Positions 9,570 through 21,849 of a stretch of 64,000 bases of DNA are shown piece after piece. The position numbers were made by a program, and so were the translations under genes. The notes below the pieces were generated by a model. The model was given only the letters and a program-made list of their open reading frames with translations. It was not told the origin of the DNA and made no database searches. Source of the stretch: Gonocerus acuteangulatus (Eukaryota > Arthropoda > Insecta > Hemiptera > Coreidae); contig OX328123.1 in NCBI GenBank assembly GCA_946811695.1, positions 41,075,764 through 41,139,763 of the forward strand, in the 5' to 3' direction. Position 1 is the first letter of the stretch. Each line of letters opens with the position of its first letter.

Positions 9570-11330
9570 AAAAGTCCGACTCGCAGGAACTGCAGCATCT
9601 TAGCGCGGTTCCGTTCATGTCCCTAGTGCCATTTGATAAGCTTAGAAAAGAAATAAACTTATTTTTTTTATATATCTCGTGAAAATTGTCAAAATCCTCT
9701 CGAACATCTCGAATAAAAGTGATATTAAGGCGTCAGGGACACCGACAGTAGCTAACTTTTACACAGAAGCGGAAATTACAGAATCTGGCTCTCATTCTAA
9801 AGCAAAGCTCTATAAATCAATACAAAATATGCCTAATAAAGCCTTTCTAGAGGATACAGAAGCATGGGCGTATATGAGGGGGGGGGGGCTGAGGGGGCTG
9901 CAGCCCCTCCCGAAATTTTGAATTGATGATAAAAACTTCTCGTAAAACCCTTAAAAATAAATTAAATAAGATCACTTAGTTCATAAAACATATTTTATTT
10001 TACGTGCAATAGCGTTTTAGTTGCCTAAAACTATTCCAAGCTCTAAATATTTAGTATTCCATACCCTGGAAATGGTCTCAGCCCCCCCCCCGAAATTGTT
10101 TTTATATACGCCCATGTACAGAAGGATCAAGAAGAAGTACACAAGATTGAGTAGAATACCCTGCCTAATATAGCCTATATAGAATAATATGCCGAATAAA
10201 ACGTATCTAGTAAATACACAAGGACAAATAAAAGTCTTGACGAATAACAAGTAAAAAAAAAAACTTTATTTAACAAAATAAAACAAAGTTTAGTTGCCCA
10301 ACTACAATAGAATAATATACCTAATTAAGTCTACGGAGTAGACACAAATGGACCAAAAACAAGTCTTGTGGAATATTGATTTTTTTCTAATTAAATACTT
10401 TTTATCAATATTTAGTATATAACCTTTGTTGAAAATTATTGATTGCTAATTGATGAATCGGTTTACAACTAAGTAGTCTTTATGAATATTTAGTATATAA
10501 CCTATTTTTGGATCTGTGTTTTTGGGGTGCTCTCCGCCTAGGCTTTGTATTTGTGTCGGCAGATACCTGGGGTATATTTACAGCTCTTGAGGATTAACTC
10601 TTAGCAGGTAAATTTCCTGCGGCCCCATTGTGTTCTAAGGGCATTGAACCGCCATATACGCTCATAGTATCTAACCGTTGTGAAGTTTATTTTTTGGATT
10701 TAGGACTTAAAATACATATGTAGACTAAATCATAGCAAGAAGTAATCCTCCGTCGTCGGTTCTTAACTATGTAGACTCGCTAATGTTATCCAATCTTAGA
10801 TACATCGTATTTAAAATCCACAGCAAAAACACGACATTTCATCAGAATCCCCTGCTGAATAAAACTTATATAGAATAATATGCAAAATAAAGCCTATCTA
10901 GTGGATAAAAATAGAGGAAAAAAGCCGTTCGTGGTGGTAGAAAATCTTAAAAGTATTTCGCTCAGAAATCTCCGAAATATTGTCACTAATTTTACGTATC
11001 CTGTTTTATAGCCAAATAGATTTATATTCTATAATCAATAAGAAAAACCTACTAACAATAAAAAACTATGGGTAACAGATGAAAATAGGGAATACCAAGA
11101 ATAATTCTAAAGAACGAAATCAACACCAGTACTGTAATCTAGATATTCATACGGCATCATCGAATTCTAACAAACAAAATATTGATTCTAATTATACGTA
11201 TCCTGTTTTATTGACAAATACATTTGACTACTATAAGCAATTAAAAACACTAGGGAATATGCCAAAGAACTCAGAGTAGGAGCCTCGACAGTTTCAAGAC
11301 ATTTGAAGGAAATCGACAAATCCAAAGCTG
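9570..11330 (+). mobile_element. R-family element subtype S, copy 1 (with nested hAT MITE)
   Basis: It begins AAAGTCCGACTCGCAGGAAC...TTAGCGCGGTTCCG and then carries a body unlike subtype A: blocks such as GTCAGGGACACCGACAGTAG, AGCCTATCTAGTGGATA and ACATCGTATTTAAAATCCAC. The copy at 34842-36667 has the same order. The hAT MITE at 9863-10116 interrupts it. The 3' end is lost, and subtype A internal sequence follows directly from about 11331. Confidence 0.65.
9863..10116. mobile_element. hAT-type MITE, copy 2, with perfect 8-bp target duplication
   Basis: 254 bp bounded by CATGGGCG and CGCCCATG and flanked on both sides by TACAGAAG (9855-9862 and 10117-10124). The other subtype S copy, near 35117, has an uninterrupted TACAGAAGGATCACGAAG, so this insertion postdates spread of subtype S. 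Subterminal runs are G-rich on the left and C-rich on the right. An 8-bp duplication is diagnostic of the hAT superfamily. Confidence 0.9.
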
Positions 11331-12577
11331 ACATTACTTCGCTTATTCAAAACTTTCTTTAGAACCTTTCTTGTAGACCATTTAGTAAGCTTTCGAATGG
11401 TAACCTTTCGCTTCCCAAGATTTTCAACCGTTTTCGAGATATTAAGAAATTATACGAAGTTCCCAAAACTTTTCATTATTTCTGACAACAGAAAATTGGT
11501 CTCATTTTACCTATCCTGTTTTACACACACATACATTTTCCTTACAAATACAACATAAGAAATTAAAGAAATAAAAAGCAATAAAAAACCAAGGGAAAGA
11601 GACAAAAATTACAAAAAGAACGACAAAAACCCGTTCATAAGAACAAAACAGACGTATTTGAAGTTTTAAGCATTTATTTCTCCGATTTACATAACCTAAT
11701 CAAAAATAGTTTTAGAATTTTTTGTAGAAAATTTAGTAAGCTTTCAAATAGTTTCTATCCACTTACCACGATTTCCCAACCGTGTTCGAGATATTAATGA
11801 AAGTATACGAACTTCCCAAAACTTTTCATGTCTGTTCATAAAATATTTTATTCTAACCCTTCCTTAACTCCAAACGTAACAAAACTTTCAACATATTAGT
11901 TTTAATGAAAGTAGAACATGCAGATAAAGTTTCAACTGAATCCCGTAATTCTAAGCGAAATCAATTACTTTAAAGTTTTAAGCACTTATTTCTCCGATTG
12001 ACATCGCCTAATCAAAACTTTCATTAGAACCTTTTTTGTAGAGCATTTAGTAAGCATTCTAATGGTAATCTTTTGTTTAACAATATTCTCAACCTTTTTC
12101 GAGATATTAAGGAAAGTATACAAAGTTACCAAAACTTTTCATGTCTGTTCATAAAATATTTTATTCTAACCCTTCCTTAACTCCGAACGTAACATAACTT
12201 TCTACATATTAGTTTTAATGAAAGTAGAACATGCAGATAATGTTTCAACTGAATCCCGTGATTCTAAGTACCCAAACCAAAAACGGTATTCAAAAACTAT
12301 TTTTCCAATTTTCTCGAAAACGGTTAAAGCGATCGCCTTCAAAATGGTTTCATTCGTTTTCCTAGCCCAGGAATCATATAAAACGAGTACTTACAAGCTT
12401 ATGAACTCAAAAACGTAAGCGTTACGATTTTTTTTGCGCGAATTTCGCCCCAAACGCCATCTTCCAGTAGGCGGATTTTGCTGGTTAACGAACTTGACCT
12501 TTCAAATTGGACGAAGGATTTTTGTACCAAATTTCATCAAAATCGGACCATTCGTCTTCTATTTAGAGAGCGAACAG

Positions 12578-12653
<76 letters not shown>

Positions 12654-12813
12654 TATACATATATATATATATACAAATTTGAACCACCGTTATTTTCGGT
12701 TTCTAGGGGTTCTGAAACGCAAAATTTTCTAGTCGGCACTTCCGGATTGTTTCATTGTATCAACCTTATAAGCGGGGTTCCTCCCTATGGGGGAGGGAGG
12801 AACCGCGCTAAAA
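11331..12813 (+). mobile_element. R-family element subtype A, left end missing
   Basis: Internal R blocks are followed by the conserved tract, a long (TA)n array (about 12580-12645), the ACAAATTTGAACC tract, and the hairpin end GGGAGGAACCGCGCTAAAA. The left end is absent. Confidence 0.75.
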
Positions 12814-13648
12814 TCAAAGACAAAAAGAACAGTTCGAATAAGCGAAATCAATTACTTTAAAGTTTTAAGCACTTATTTCTCCGATTGACATCGCCTAATC
12901 AAAACTTTCATTAGAACCTTTTTTGTAGAGCATTTAGTAAGCATTCTAATGGTAATCTTTTGTTTAACAATATTCTCAACCTTTTTCGAGATATTAAGGA
13001 AAGTATACAAAGTTACCAAAACTTTTCATGTCTGTTCATAAAATATTTTATTCTAACCCTTCCTTAACTCCGAACGTAACATAACTTTCTACATATTAGT
13101 TTTAATGAAAGTAGAACATGCAGATAATGTTTCAACTGAATCCCGTGATTCTAAGTACCCAAACCAAAAACGGTATTCAAAAACTATTTTTCCAATTTTC
13201 TCGAAAACGGTTAAAGCTATCGCCTTGAAAATGGTTTCATTCGTTTTCCTAGCCCAGGAATCATATAAAACGAGTACTTACAAGCTTATGAACTCAAAAA
13301 CGTAAGCGTTACGATTTTTTTGCGCGAATTTCGCCCCAAACGCCATCTTCCAGTAGGCGGATTTTGCTGGTTAACGAACTTGACCTTTCAAATTGGACGA
13401 AGGATTTTTGTACCAAATTTCATCAAAATCGGACCATTCGTCTTCTATCTAGAGAGCGAACAGACAAATATATATATATAAATAAATATGTACATATATA
13501 TATATATACAAATTTGAACCACCGTTATTTTCGGTCTCTAGGGGTTCTGAAACGCGAAATTTTCTAGTCGGCACTTCCGGATTGTTTCATTGTATCAACC
13601 CTATAAGCGGGGTTCCTCCCTATGGGGGAGGGAGGAACCGCGCTAAAA
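12814..13648 (+). repeat. Tandem duplication of the R 3' portion (period 887 bp)
   Basis: Starting near AAGCGAAATCAATTAC, the sequence repeats that from about 11955, shifted by 887 bp, with very few differences. The (TA)n array is shorter here (about 13470-13510). It ends at the same hairpin and GCGCTAAAA. Confidence 0.85.
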
Positions 13649-14574
13649 TTAGGAACTAATTTTAAAAGGAAAAAAAAAAGAAGTTGAAAATTTCTACAGA
13701 TGAACATTGTTTGGAACAACATACATTTTTAAATTATGAAATGTGAAATGACACCGGTCTGATCTTATCAGGGGAGTATACGATTGGGGGGGGGGGGCAC
13801 CGATCAGAACCATTTTTTTTCTGGTGATTTTGCATCCAAAAGGGTTGTTAACACATGCTGAGCTTTCTGTACAATGCGCCTGAGGAGCTATGAAATAAAA
13901 TAGAATAGGTTGAAAATTCATTATTTGATATCTTGAGTTTGGAAAATGATATCAACATGATTCTTTCACTAATACATTTGTTTTAGAGAGTAAATTAAAG
14001 GAATAATACACTTGTTAAACAATAATTTGTTATATATTTATTTAAAACGCATCTGCTCCTAGGCCATTAGCACCGGGAAAGCATGGCTGCCAGCCACCTT
14101 TGCTTCTTGCAATTAGAAAAGGACAGTGATCTAGACTCAATGGCTAAATTATTATTTTCTTTCCTGGTTTCCCCTCTATTTTTTCAATTACAAAATAAAA
14201 AGAACATCAAAATATGTATTTATGGCAAAATATGGATTGTTGACAAAATATGTAAAATAAAAACCTGTTTAAATGCTTTAAAATCACTTAAAACGTGCAG
14301 AATTCCATCAAAAATTTCAATTTAAGAATCAGAAAAAAATATGTAAATACAATAACATCCGTTCCCTATTTATCAATTATGTTTCAAAGAAATACTTAAT
14401 GGGAACCCTGACAGCCTCTTTACTTTCAGTGATGACTCTCGGATGTAATTAGGAATTGGTGCGGAGTAAGGAAACTTCATTTTATGTAACTCTCATTTTT
14501 ATTTATTTTATAATTATTAATTTTGTACGTATTTATTTTATTTTTTTCTATTTTTGGTTTTTAAATGTATTTGC
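13649..14574. other. Unassigned intronic sequence
   Basis: No gene recognised. It includes a short poly-G run near 13787 and AT-rich sequence. The last 12 bases (14563-14574) are the left target duplication of the SINE that follows. Confidence 0.45.
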
Positions 14575-14783
14575 AGAGGCCCGGTGGCCATGAGTGTTAA
14601 GGCATGAGCACTTAACACTCTGTGCCGAGGGTCGTGGGTTCGATTCCCACTAGGGGCGATGGCTGTTCTTTGAAAAAAAGACAAGGCATTCGCCCTATCC
14701 TGGCTAGAAAAGGGTGGTAACCTATAGATAACCGGTCCTAGAATTCTGGGTTAATGATAATGGACGTTAAAATTTAAATAAAT
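14575..14783 (+). repeat. tRNA-derived SINE (family 1), copy 2, with 12-bp target duplication
   Basis: The head GGCCCGGTGGCC and a perfect B box, GGTTCGATTCC (14637-14647), mark a tRNA-like pol III promoter. The body includes GGGTGGTAACCTATAG and ends TAATGATAATGGACGTTA before an AATAAATA tail. Both sides carry AAATGTATTTGC (14563-14574 and 14784-14795), a perfect 12-bp duplication typical of LINE-driven retroposition. Confidence 0.92.
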
Positions 14784-14795
14784 AAATGTATTTGC

Positions 14796-15320
14796 TACTT
14801 TTTCCCAAATTATATTTATTTTCTTTATGTTATGATATCTATTATAATTTATTTATTAATATTACCATTTTTTTACAAAACTGACATTTTCATATAGACT
14901 AAATAATTTGCTAATTGCGTCTGTTGCGGACCAGCAATAAATAAATAAATAATAATAATAGCTGAAGCATACGAGTAACGATTTCTTCATTTTTTGAGTT
15001 CCACTTCTAAGTGCCTCTACAGTTTTTAAGTGTCTAAAAGTCATATATTCTGCTTTAGTCAGTAAGTTTATATATATTCCAAACTAAAATAAATGATTGG
15101 ATAAACCATTATATGGAAATGTTATAACTTATAAGTAACAAATATTTCTGCACAACAGAAATCAAAATACTACATGGTACTAGTCAAAATATGTGTTTTC
15201 AATTCACATCCATGAAAACTTTCAATGATTGCAGGGTTGAAAAACTTATAGCTTTTATTTTTTTTTAAATCAAAATGCAAATACAAATCATCTTTAATGT
15301 GGTAAAGATGATTTTGTTGG
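14796..15320. other. Unassigned AT-rich intronic sequence
   Basis: No gene seen; contains short TAA repeats near 14935-14960. Confidence 0.4.
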
Positions 15321-16110
15321 CGCATGCGCAGATCTTATGAACAGCGGCTCTCCCATAGACAAGCGCTTTACCATATTTTCTGACAGCCAAGCGGCCATAA
15401 GAGCTCTATCCATGAATAGGGCCAGGTCAAAGGTGGTACAGCAATGCAAGGACAGCTTAAACACACTGGGACTACGTAACAAAGTCAGACTAGTCGGTTC
15501 CAGGCCACTCTGGTATCCAGGGTAATGAAAGAGCTGACGAGTTGGCCAATATCGGTGCAGCGACAATCCCCCTAGCACCAGAACCTCAATGTGGGGTTGC
15601 ACCAGCTTTGGCCAGATTAAGTATTAGAAGGCGGGCGGAAGCTGAGCATAGGAGGAAGTGGTGTAGCAGCTCCACCCAGAGACAGGCGAAGCTGTTCCTT
15701 TCCTTCGTGGACAAGAAGAGGGCGGAGGCACTCCTCAATCTGTGCAGGTCTAAGGTAATACTAGTAACAGCTCTTGTTACAGGACACTGTAGAATGCACC
15801 GGCACCTCTACTCCATGGGTCTGACCGGGACTACATGGTGCAGACTGTGCCTTGAAGACGATGAGACGCCATACTATATAATTTGCAGATGTCCAGCACT
15901 GGTAGCGAAGAGATACCTGCATTTTGGTGAAGACTTCATAGATGACCCTATAAGGCTACCTGAATTGAACCTTAGGACTCTATTAAGGTTCATCACGGAT
16001 ACGGCGCTGTTGGTGTAACAGGCTGGCTTGTCGGGTGGCACAATAGGCCTTGTAGGTCTCGGTGCAGCTCCCTCTCCGGGCACCCGTTCTAATAATAATA
16101 ATAATGTGGT
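15321..16110 (+). pseudogene. I-like non-LTR retrotransposon, RNase H and C-terminus (5'-truncated)
   Basis: Two overlapping frames make up one product with a frameshift near 15525. The first has the RNase H motif FSDSQAAIRAL; the second continues GNERADELANIGA, the other end of the RNase H fold. The C-terminus shows TGHCRMHRHLYSMGL, CRLCLEDDETPYYIICRCPAL, a zinc-knuckle-like Cys/His tail common in I-clade LINEs. A stop at 16018 is followed within 100 bp by a (TAA)n tail near 16091, which fits the TAA tails of the I clade. The copy lacks RT and endonuclease and is dead. Confidence 0.8.
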
Positions 16111-16495
16111 AAGAAAGTATGCCTAAGAAAAGAAAATCTCTTCTCTGGATAATAGAATAATCAATGAATATCACATGAATTATTTATTTGCTCAGCTCAT
16201 TTTCTTTAGAATGCTCATCTGTAATCCTTCATCTCCAAGTGCATTTATTATTTTAGAGGGACCAAACTTCTTCCAATAATAGATAGGTAACAACAAAATT
16301 TTATACTTTTTGATATCAGTTCATTGAGACAACGTACAGTTGGCTTCACTCCCAATAGATAGTTGGACACATTTGAACTTTACAAATCTTGTGTTCATTC
16401 TCTACACTAGACAGTTGATAATCTCAGACAGACTTATCAATTTATATTTACAAGTTAACAAAGCTATAACTTAGATTGAGTTGGTAAATTTTCAG
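16111..16495. other. Intron sequence before transporter exon
   Basis: No repeat identified. It ends in a polypyrimidine tract and TTTTCAG acceptor at 16491-16495. Confidence 0.5.
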
Positions 16496-16631
16496 ATTGA
16501 ATATGATAAGACTTTGGTTGCCTGAAATACTGACGGTCATGGCAAACGCTGATCCTAAGATAGCAAGCCAATCCACTACTCTTTGCCCTCTACTAGCTGC
16601 AGGCCATCAAGCTGAAGCATCTAGTTCTCAA
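16496..16631 (+). CDS. SV2/SVOP-like transporter, exon with LWLPE motif
   Basis: The first base completes the split codon of the previous exon. The frame then reads LNMIRLWLPEILTVMANADP, continues through a polar luminal-loop-like stretch (CPLLAAGHQAEASSSQ), and ends in phase 0 at a GTTTGT donor. The LWLPE/Q motif after a hydrophobic helix is characteristic of SV2/SVOP transporters at helix 7. The donor is weaker than the others (GTTTGT rather than GTAAGT), so the exact 3' edge is the least certain boundary of the gene. Phase 0 agrees with the next exon at 19844. Confidence 0.72.
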
Positions 16632-17156
16632 GTTTGTATAATTTAGAATTTCATTGATAGGGTTAATAATTTTGTCCATTGGGTTGTTCGAAAATAAATT
16701 TAAAATGAAGAATTTCTTAACCAAATGTTTCTTTGCTGATTGTGCTATTTTCTTTACTAACATACTGGATGGTGGTTTGTTTTCATCATGGATAACAAAG
16801 AGTTTTTTGTCTTCAAACAGTAATATTAATATAATAAGCTAATTTTTTTCCAAAATCAAGTAGGGCCACTTTTTCTGACATTACAGAGCAAATAGGGTCT
16901 CCCCGTGGTCGAGTGGGGGGAGGCAAAGCGTAGATAGCCTAGTGCTCATGGCCTAGATGTAGCTTCACTTAAAAAACAAGAAAGAACTACCTAGCGTCTA
17001 TATAGATCACCATTTGTGGAGAAATTTGGCCAAGATTACATACCATAATGCCAACTTTTCAAGTGACTTACCTCTCAATAGGGAGGGTGAAAGCCCTCCT
17101 TGTTCAGCTCTAGTTTTAATTTTAATTGGAGTAATTCCACTTTAAAAATGTAATTC

Positions 17157-17159
<3 letters not shown>
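16632..17159. other. Intron; possible decayed tRNA-SINE around 16890-17110
   Basis: GTGGTCGAGTGG at about 16904 fits a polymerase III A box (TRGYNNARNGG), but no B box follows at the expected distance. Otherwise nothing is recognised. Confidence 0.3.
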
Positions 17160-17208
<49 letters not shown>

Positions 17209-17392
17209 GCTGCTTAACAGTGTATCAACAATTGGGCTATTAACTCCGAGCTATCTACAGGTTGCCACCCTTTTTATAATGCCAATAGCACGTAGTCGGT
17301 CACTAATACAGGTACTGGCCATGCCTGACATTGCTTAACTTTGGTGATCAACAGGAATCTGTGCATTCAACGTGGCTATGGCTGTTGGTATT
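17160..17392 (-). repeat. 5S rRNA-derived SINE (SINE3-like) with poly(A) tail
   Basis: On the minus strand the head follows 5S rRNA: CCACGTTGAATGCAC, then GATCACCAAAGTTAAGCAAT (5S box A region), GTCAGGCATGGCCAGTACCT, and AGTGACCGACTACG (box C region). Non-5S sequence (GGTGGCAACCTGTAGATAGC, CAATTGTTGATACAC) and a poly(A) of about 48 (poly-T 17160-17207) follow. A 5S head plus an unrelated body and A tail defines a 5S-SINE rather than a 5S gene. Confidence 0.88.
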
Positions 17393-17898
17393 GGTAATAT
17401 TTAAATATTACCACCTTTGATGTTGAATGCTGATACCTGTGGCTGAGTTGCTGATACAGCTGTAGTCAGCCTCAGAACATTGGCGCTATAATTTACGCTT
17501 GTTCAGGAATGAACAGAGGATCTGTCCTGGTTGGCACACCTGGTGATAACTATATCCTAGTTACATAACAGTTATAAGTAAAAACGGGATTGCTCCCTGG
17601 TTTACACACCAGACAACAGTACTGAAGGTGCATCCGTCTGGTAAGTGTACAAGAACAGAAATAAAAGGAATTAGTGAATACAATAAGTCCACGTTATAGA
17701 TTAGTATGATCTAGGAATTCACAGAAAGGAGCAGATTATGTAAGAGCAAGAGTTGGCAAAGTTGGCGCAGCTTACCAAGGGAGAGGAACCCTCCTTACAC
17801 GGTTGGTCAGGCAGAAGTGGTCTCCATTTTTTTTTTTTTTTTTACCACCCTCCCAAAATTTTATTATTTACATAGAGAGCTCCAGGCCCAACTACTAC
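17393..17898. other. Unassigned intronic sequence
   Basis: No gene recognised; a short poly-T lies at about 17826-17843. Confidence 0.4.
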
Positions 17899-19445
17899 AC
17901 ACTCAGTGTCAAAATGTTAGACACACCCTTCAAATATCGAAAACTGAATATAATTTTTTTAAAATTATGGTCCAATCTTTTTTTATAAGTTATTTCAAAT
18001 GTACTTAATTGGAAGAAAATGTAATTTATAGTTTACCTCTGTTCTATATCATGAGATAAATAAATAACTGATAATGTCTTTATTTTGGTGCGTCAAAATG
18101 TTAGACACACTTGTAGTTATTTACAATCTTATAATTTTCTAATGGTTGATAAGACATTTTTAGACCTTAACCCTTGAAAAGCATTAAGATTTGACATTTT
18201 CCATTTGTCCTGTGGTCAATTTCAAAAACAACAGTTGTGAGTTTTCCAATTAAAGTATACGAAAAAAAATAAGTGGTTGTCTAGAGAAGGGCGCCATTTA
18301 ATTTCTTTGCTACACAAGGATGAGATGGGTTGGAGAGATTCAAAGTCTCATAAAACTAAGTTTATCGAAACTAGCCCAGTTAATTCCTTTCGGAGAGACA
18401 TATGGTACCCATTGCTCAACGGGAAGACAACCAACTCTATAAATTAGGCAGGAACAATTGATCTAAGAATCGCATCCCACTCATGCAAAACCACCAAAGC
18501 AATTGCATAGGAAGCCGGTGTTTATACCAAATCTAGGAATGTGCATGGATTCCTGGAAAGATAAAAAAACATAGTGAGAAACAAGTAACGCGAAAACCTC
18601 TTTTATCATAAAATGGCTTTTGCAGAAAACATTATGTTGAGGACTGATTAATGGAAGAAAGTTATATTTTCTGATGAGAAATAATTTGATTTGGATGGAT
18701 TTGATGGTTTTCCTTTTCATTTTTGTAATTTAGGAAAAGTAGAACTTATATTACCCCGGCAGCAAATGAATGGAGGAAATGTTATGGTTATGGAAAATAT
18801 TAGGTTAAAAAAAAAGGCTACTTGGTGTTTCTTTCTAAGAGAATATATTCACATGAGTATCAAAACTTATTAGAACAACAAAAAAAAAACACTTGTAATG
18901 ACATGGCAGAAGGTTTATCTGTATTTCAGCAAGACAATACTCCAATCCATTTGGCAAGAATTATTAAGAAATGGTTCATCCGATAGAATATAGACAAACT
19001 CGATAGGCCACCTATATTTCCAGACCTTAATATTACTAAAAATTCCTGGGGGATTCTTACAAGAAGAGTATATAGGGAGTCAAGACAATATTCCACAATC
19101 TAAAAAGTGAAAATCGAGCTTCAGGGGATGACAAACCTCAAGAAACATTAAAAAAATTATTTTATTCAATTGCAAGACGAATTTTTGAAGTAATAAAAGA
19201 TGACGGAAAAACCACAGAATTTTAAATTCCTCTTTTATTATTTTCTTCTTCGAAGATTTTGACGCACCTAAAATACCTTTTTAAACATTTTTATTTTATA
19301 TATATTTTGTAATGGGTTATAATACTAAATGGCATTGCCAGATAAGTTAAAAATAATGGAATAAGTATTTTTTTGTTGATCTAGTCAAATGAAAAGTCAG
19401 AACTAATATTGTGCGTAGTGTGTCTAATATTTTGACGCTGAGTGT
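17899..19445 (+). mobile_element. Tc3-like (Tc1/mariner) transposon, full length but dead
   Basis: The ends are inverted repeats: CACTCAGTGTCAAAATGTTA near 17899 and its complement (TAATATTTTGACGCTGAGTG) near 19427-19446, with TA outside the right end. Inside, the transposase is broken by stops and indels but recognisable: VIFSDEK followed by LDGFDGFPFHFCNLGK (about 18661-18735), GGNVMVM, and QQDNTPIHLARIIKKWF (about 18926-18976), then PPIFPDLNITKNSWG (about 19009-19052). These match the DDE region of Tc3-type transposases. The third catalytic acid of the usual ENLWG motif reads KNSWG here. Confidence 0.88.
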
Positions 19446-19843
19446 AGAAGGGGGATGTATTTACAATTGAGGGACTTAAGCCTACTTAGTCTAAAATACT
19501 AAATTTAGGGAGACACAAAGTATTTGGTCTCCAAAGCCGCTCGGTGGGCTTATATAGGGCTCCTCTCCCCCACCAACAGCGACCCTCAGTGAATGTAGGC
19601 CCCTCACCCAGCTCTGCCACTCCATACCAGGTACAATATTAATTATTTCTTTGCAGTCAGGCAGCAGTACCAAAACTGTTACTTTTAAGTTTGTTTGTGC
19701 TGTTTTCGATTGTATTAGGCATTATCATTAATGAGTAGTGAGTGTATTTGCTTAAACAATAAAATCCGTGCATACAAATTATAACTTGCATTCTTGTTTT
19801 TTTCTCTGCACTTTGTAAAACATTTTCCCTTAACTATTTTTAG
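19446..19843. other. Intron sequence
   Basis: No repeat or gene recognised. It ends in a TTAACTATTTTTAG acceptor. Confidence 0.45.
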
Positions 19844-19958
19844 ATTGTTTCAAAAGACCATGTTTATTATAATATGATGGCTGTTAGTGGAAGCAGCTTA
19901 GTGGCTCAAATTTTGTTTGCTTTAATTGTGAAACATGTGGGAAAAAGATGTATAACAA
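19844..19958 (+). CDS. SV2/SVOP-like transporter, exon (helix 8 region)
   Basis: The exon starts in phase 0 with IVSKDHVYYNMMAVSG, forms a hydrophobic helix (SSLVAQILFALIVKHV) and ends GKRCIT plus one base before GTAAGT. The GK/RxC turn after a helix corresponds to the conserved GRK loop that follows helix 8 in major facilitator transporters. The single leftover base combines with TT at the next exon to give isoleucine, so the phases agree. Confidence 0.82.
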
Positions 19959-20280
19959 GTAAGTAGACTAAACAGTTTTTCGTAGATTATAGATTAGAAA
20001 TGTTATCATATGAGCTGTTTATACTATATTCTTTGTAGGTTAATTTGAATAAGGCAGGAAATATATATACATAACACAAATTATTGGGTGGTAAACATTA
20101 TTTTTTTGTAGAGTTCTGAGGATTTATTTGTATTAAACTGTATAAAAGAAAAAATAAAATCAATGAGACTTCTTTTTGGTTACTTCAATCAGAGAAATCT
20201 TAGTAAACCAAGACTCTTACAGTAATAATATCAAAGTTTAGGCATTTTTTTAAGATTGACTATTATTGGTTGTACAAACA

Positions 20281-20316
<36 letters not shown>

Positions 20317-20555
20317 GTTGAGTTTAAGGCGTTTCAACCGTTGGGACAAACAAGTTTTAAAGTTTTTTTTTTTTTTTTTTTTTTTTGAATTTAGTAATCT
20401 TGTAGTTATGTAAGAAGGAGTAACTAAGAAGACTGTCATCTGTTTTATTATGTTGTTTAGATCAGCTGTTTCATTTTGTAAATTTAGAATGAATAAAAAC
20501 TTCTTTGAGTAATGTTTATTTAGTTGTAGTAATCACAATATTGAATCAAAAAACA
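19959..20555. other. Intron with two poly-T tracts
   Basis: Poly-T runs lie at about 20282-20315 and 20361-20386, separated by GGTTGAGTTTAAGGCG and a CAAACAAGTTT repeat of flanking sequence. The arrangement suggests a short reversed retroposed insert, but no family could be recognised. Confidence 0.4.
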
Positions 20556-21330
20556 AAAGAACCAGCATGAGAGCTAGTCGCTCATAGAGTCTAATTACAG
20601 TTCAGAATGTATAGGGTCACCTGAATATACAAAATCCCCAGAAGAACTATATCTGGCTATTGACATATTCATGCAGATGATATAGTTCTGACCACAGGCA
20701 CCTAACATAAATTACAAGTAAATATTGTGCGTAATTGGGAAACTATAGAGGCTGTAGAAGAATGCACGTATTATAAAATGTGTACATTTGGTCACAGCAA
20801 TAAAGAGTAATGATTCTATCAATAGTGAAGTATCCAATGGGATTAAAAAGTCCAACCAGTTATATTATTAAATCTGTAACTCCATGAAAAGACAGAGGTT
20901 GGTCAAGATGTAAAACTACATGTTTTTTAATCCCAGATCAGACTAACAAGCAGCTAAAATGAAATATCCCAAGAGAGTGGCTAGAAAAACATGAAGAGAC
21001 TGCATAAGAAATGAAAGGATGATGACTTGAAAATCAGACCTCTGAAGAATACTCTTGAGAAACAGTGGCTAAAGTGGTTCTGCCCCGTCTGCAGAATGGC
21101 AGGATACTGAGGACTCTGCAGTACCATGGATTCAAGACCAACTGGAAGGCCAAGAGGATGATCCCTCTTGTCATGCGACGACTATATCTCCAGACTTGGA
21201 CAGGACCTTGAAAACAATGTTACGAAAACATACAGGCGCTCGCTAGGGGCCGAGATGGATGTGCGCAATGACTAGAGGCACCCCCTACTAAAGGTCACAT
21301 GAGGGTAGGGAATGAAGAAGTATATTTCAA
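20556..21330 (+). pseudogene. Degenerate RTE/CR1-type reverse transcriptase remnant
   Basis: A frame near 20660 reads IHADDIVLTTG, matching the RT catalytic box (YADD with IVLTT). Later frames give LEKQWLKWFCPVCRMAG and RPTGRPRG...DDYISRLGQDL, matching the C-terminal WxGHxxRM and GRPRGR segments of endonuclease-RT LINEs. Multiple stops and frameshifts break it throughout. Confidence 0.6.
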
Positions 21331-21849
21331 AAAAATATATATATGCCAAAAACTTAAAGGAATAATGGAAGACGAGGCATTAAATGTTTTTGAATTATCT
21401 TTTATATATGTCAAGAACAAAACTGTGAAGGTAGAGTTTTGTTCTCCAATTATTCCTATTTCTCTTATATACTAGTTGCTTTTGACCAATTATTTTCATG
21501 TAGTTATACCGCTAATAAACCAGTTTTTAAACCGCATAAGCCCTTATATAATATAATGCTCAACATTTCTCCTATAGGATGCTTTCTTAGGCCTCTCCTC
21601 CACATTTCTACCAGTTATGCAGTTTTTGGGCTCACATTTACAGTATCATGCCTTAGAGGTTTCATGCCTTTATTTACTTAAAGTCACTGGCTCGTTCAGT
21701 CATAAAAGATTCTATTTGGATTGTCTATCATCATTTGTATGGCTGAAGAAGGAATAAGAAAGCACATAAATACTAAAAAGAAAAAGAAAATTTCTGAATT
21801 CCATTGAGAAAAGAAAATGAATACAATAAAATAAATCATTGTAGGCCGG
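21331..21849. other. Unassigned intronic sequence
   Basis: No feature identified; the 5' limit of the following LINE is not sharply defined. Confidence 0.35.

Noticed and set aside
14575..14783. A functional tRNA gene
   Set aside because: The tRNA-like head is followed by a conserved non-tRNA body and flanked by a 12-bp target duplication, and it recurs at two other sites, so it is a SINE.
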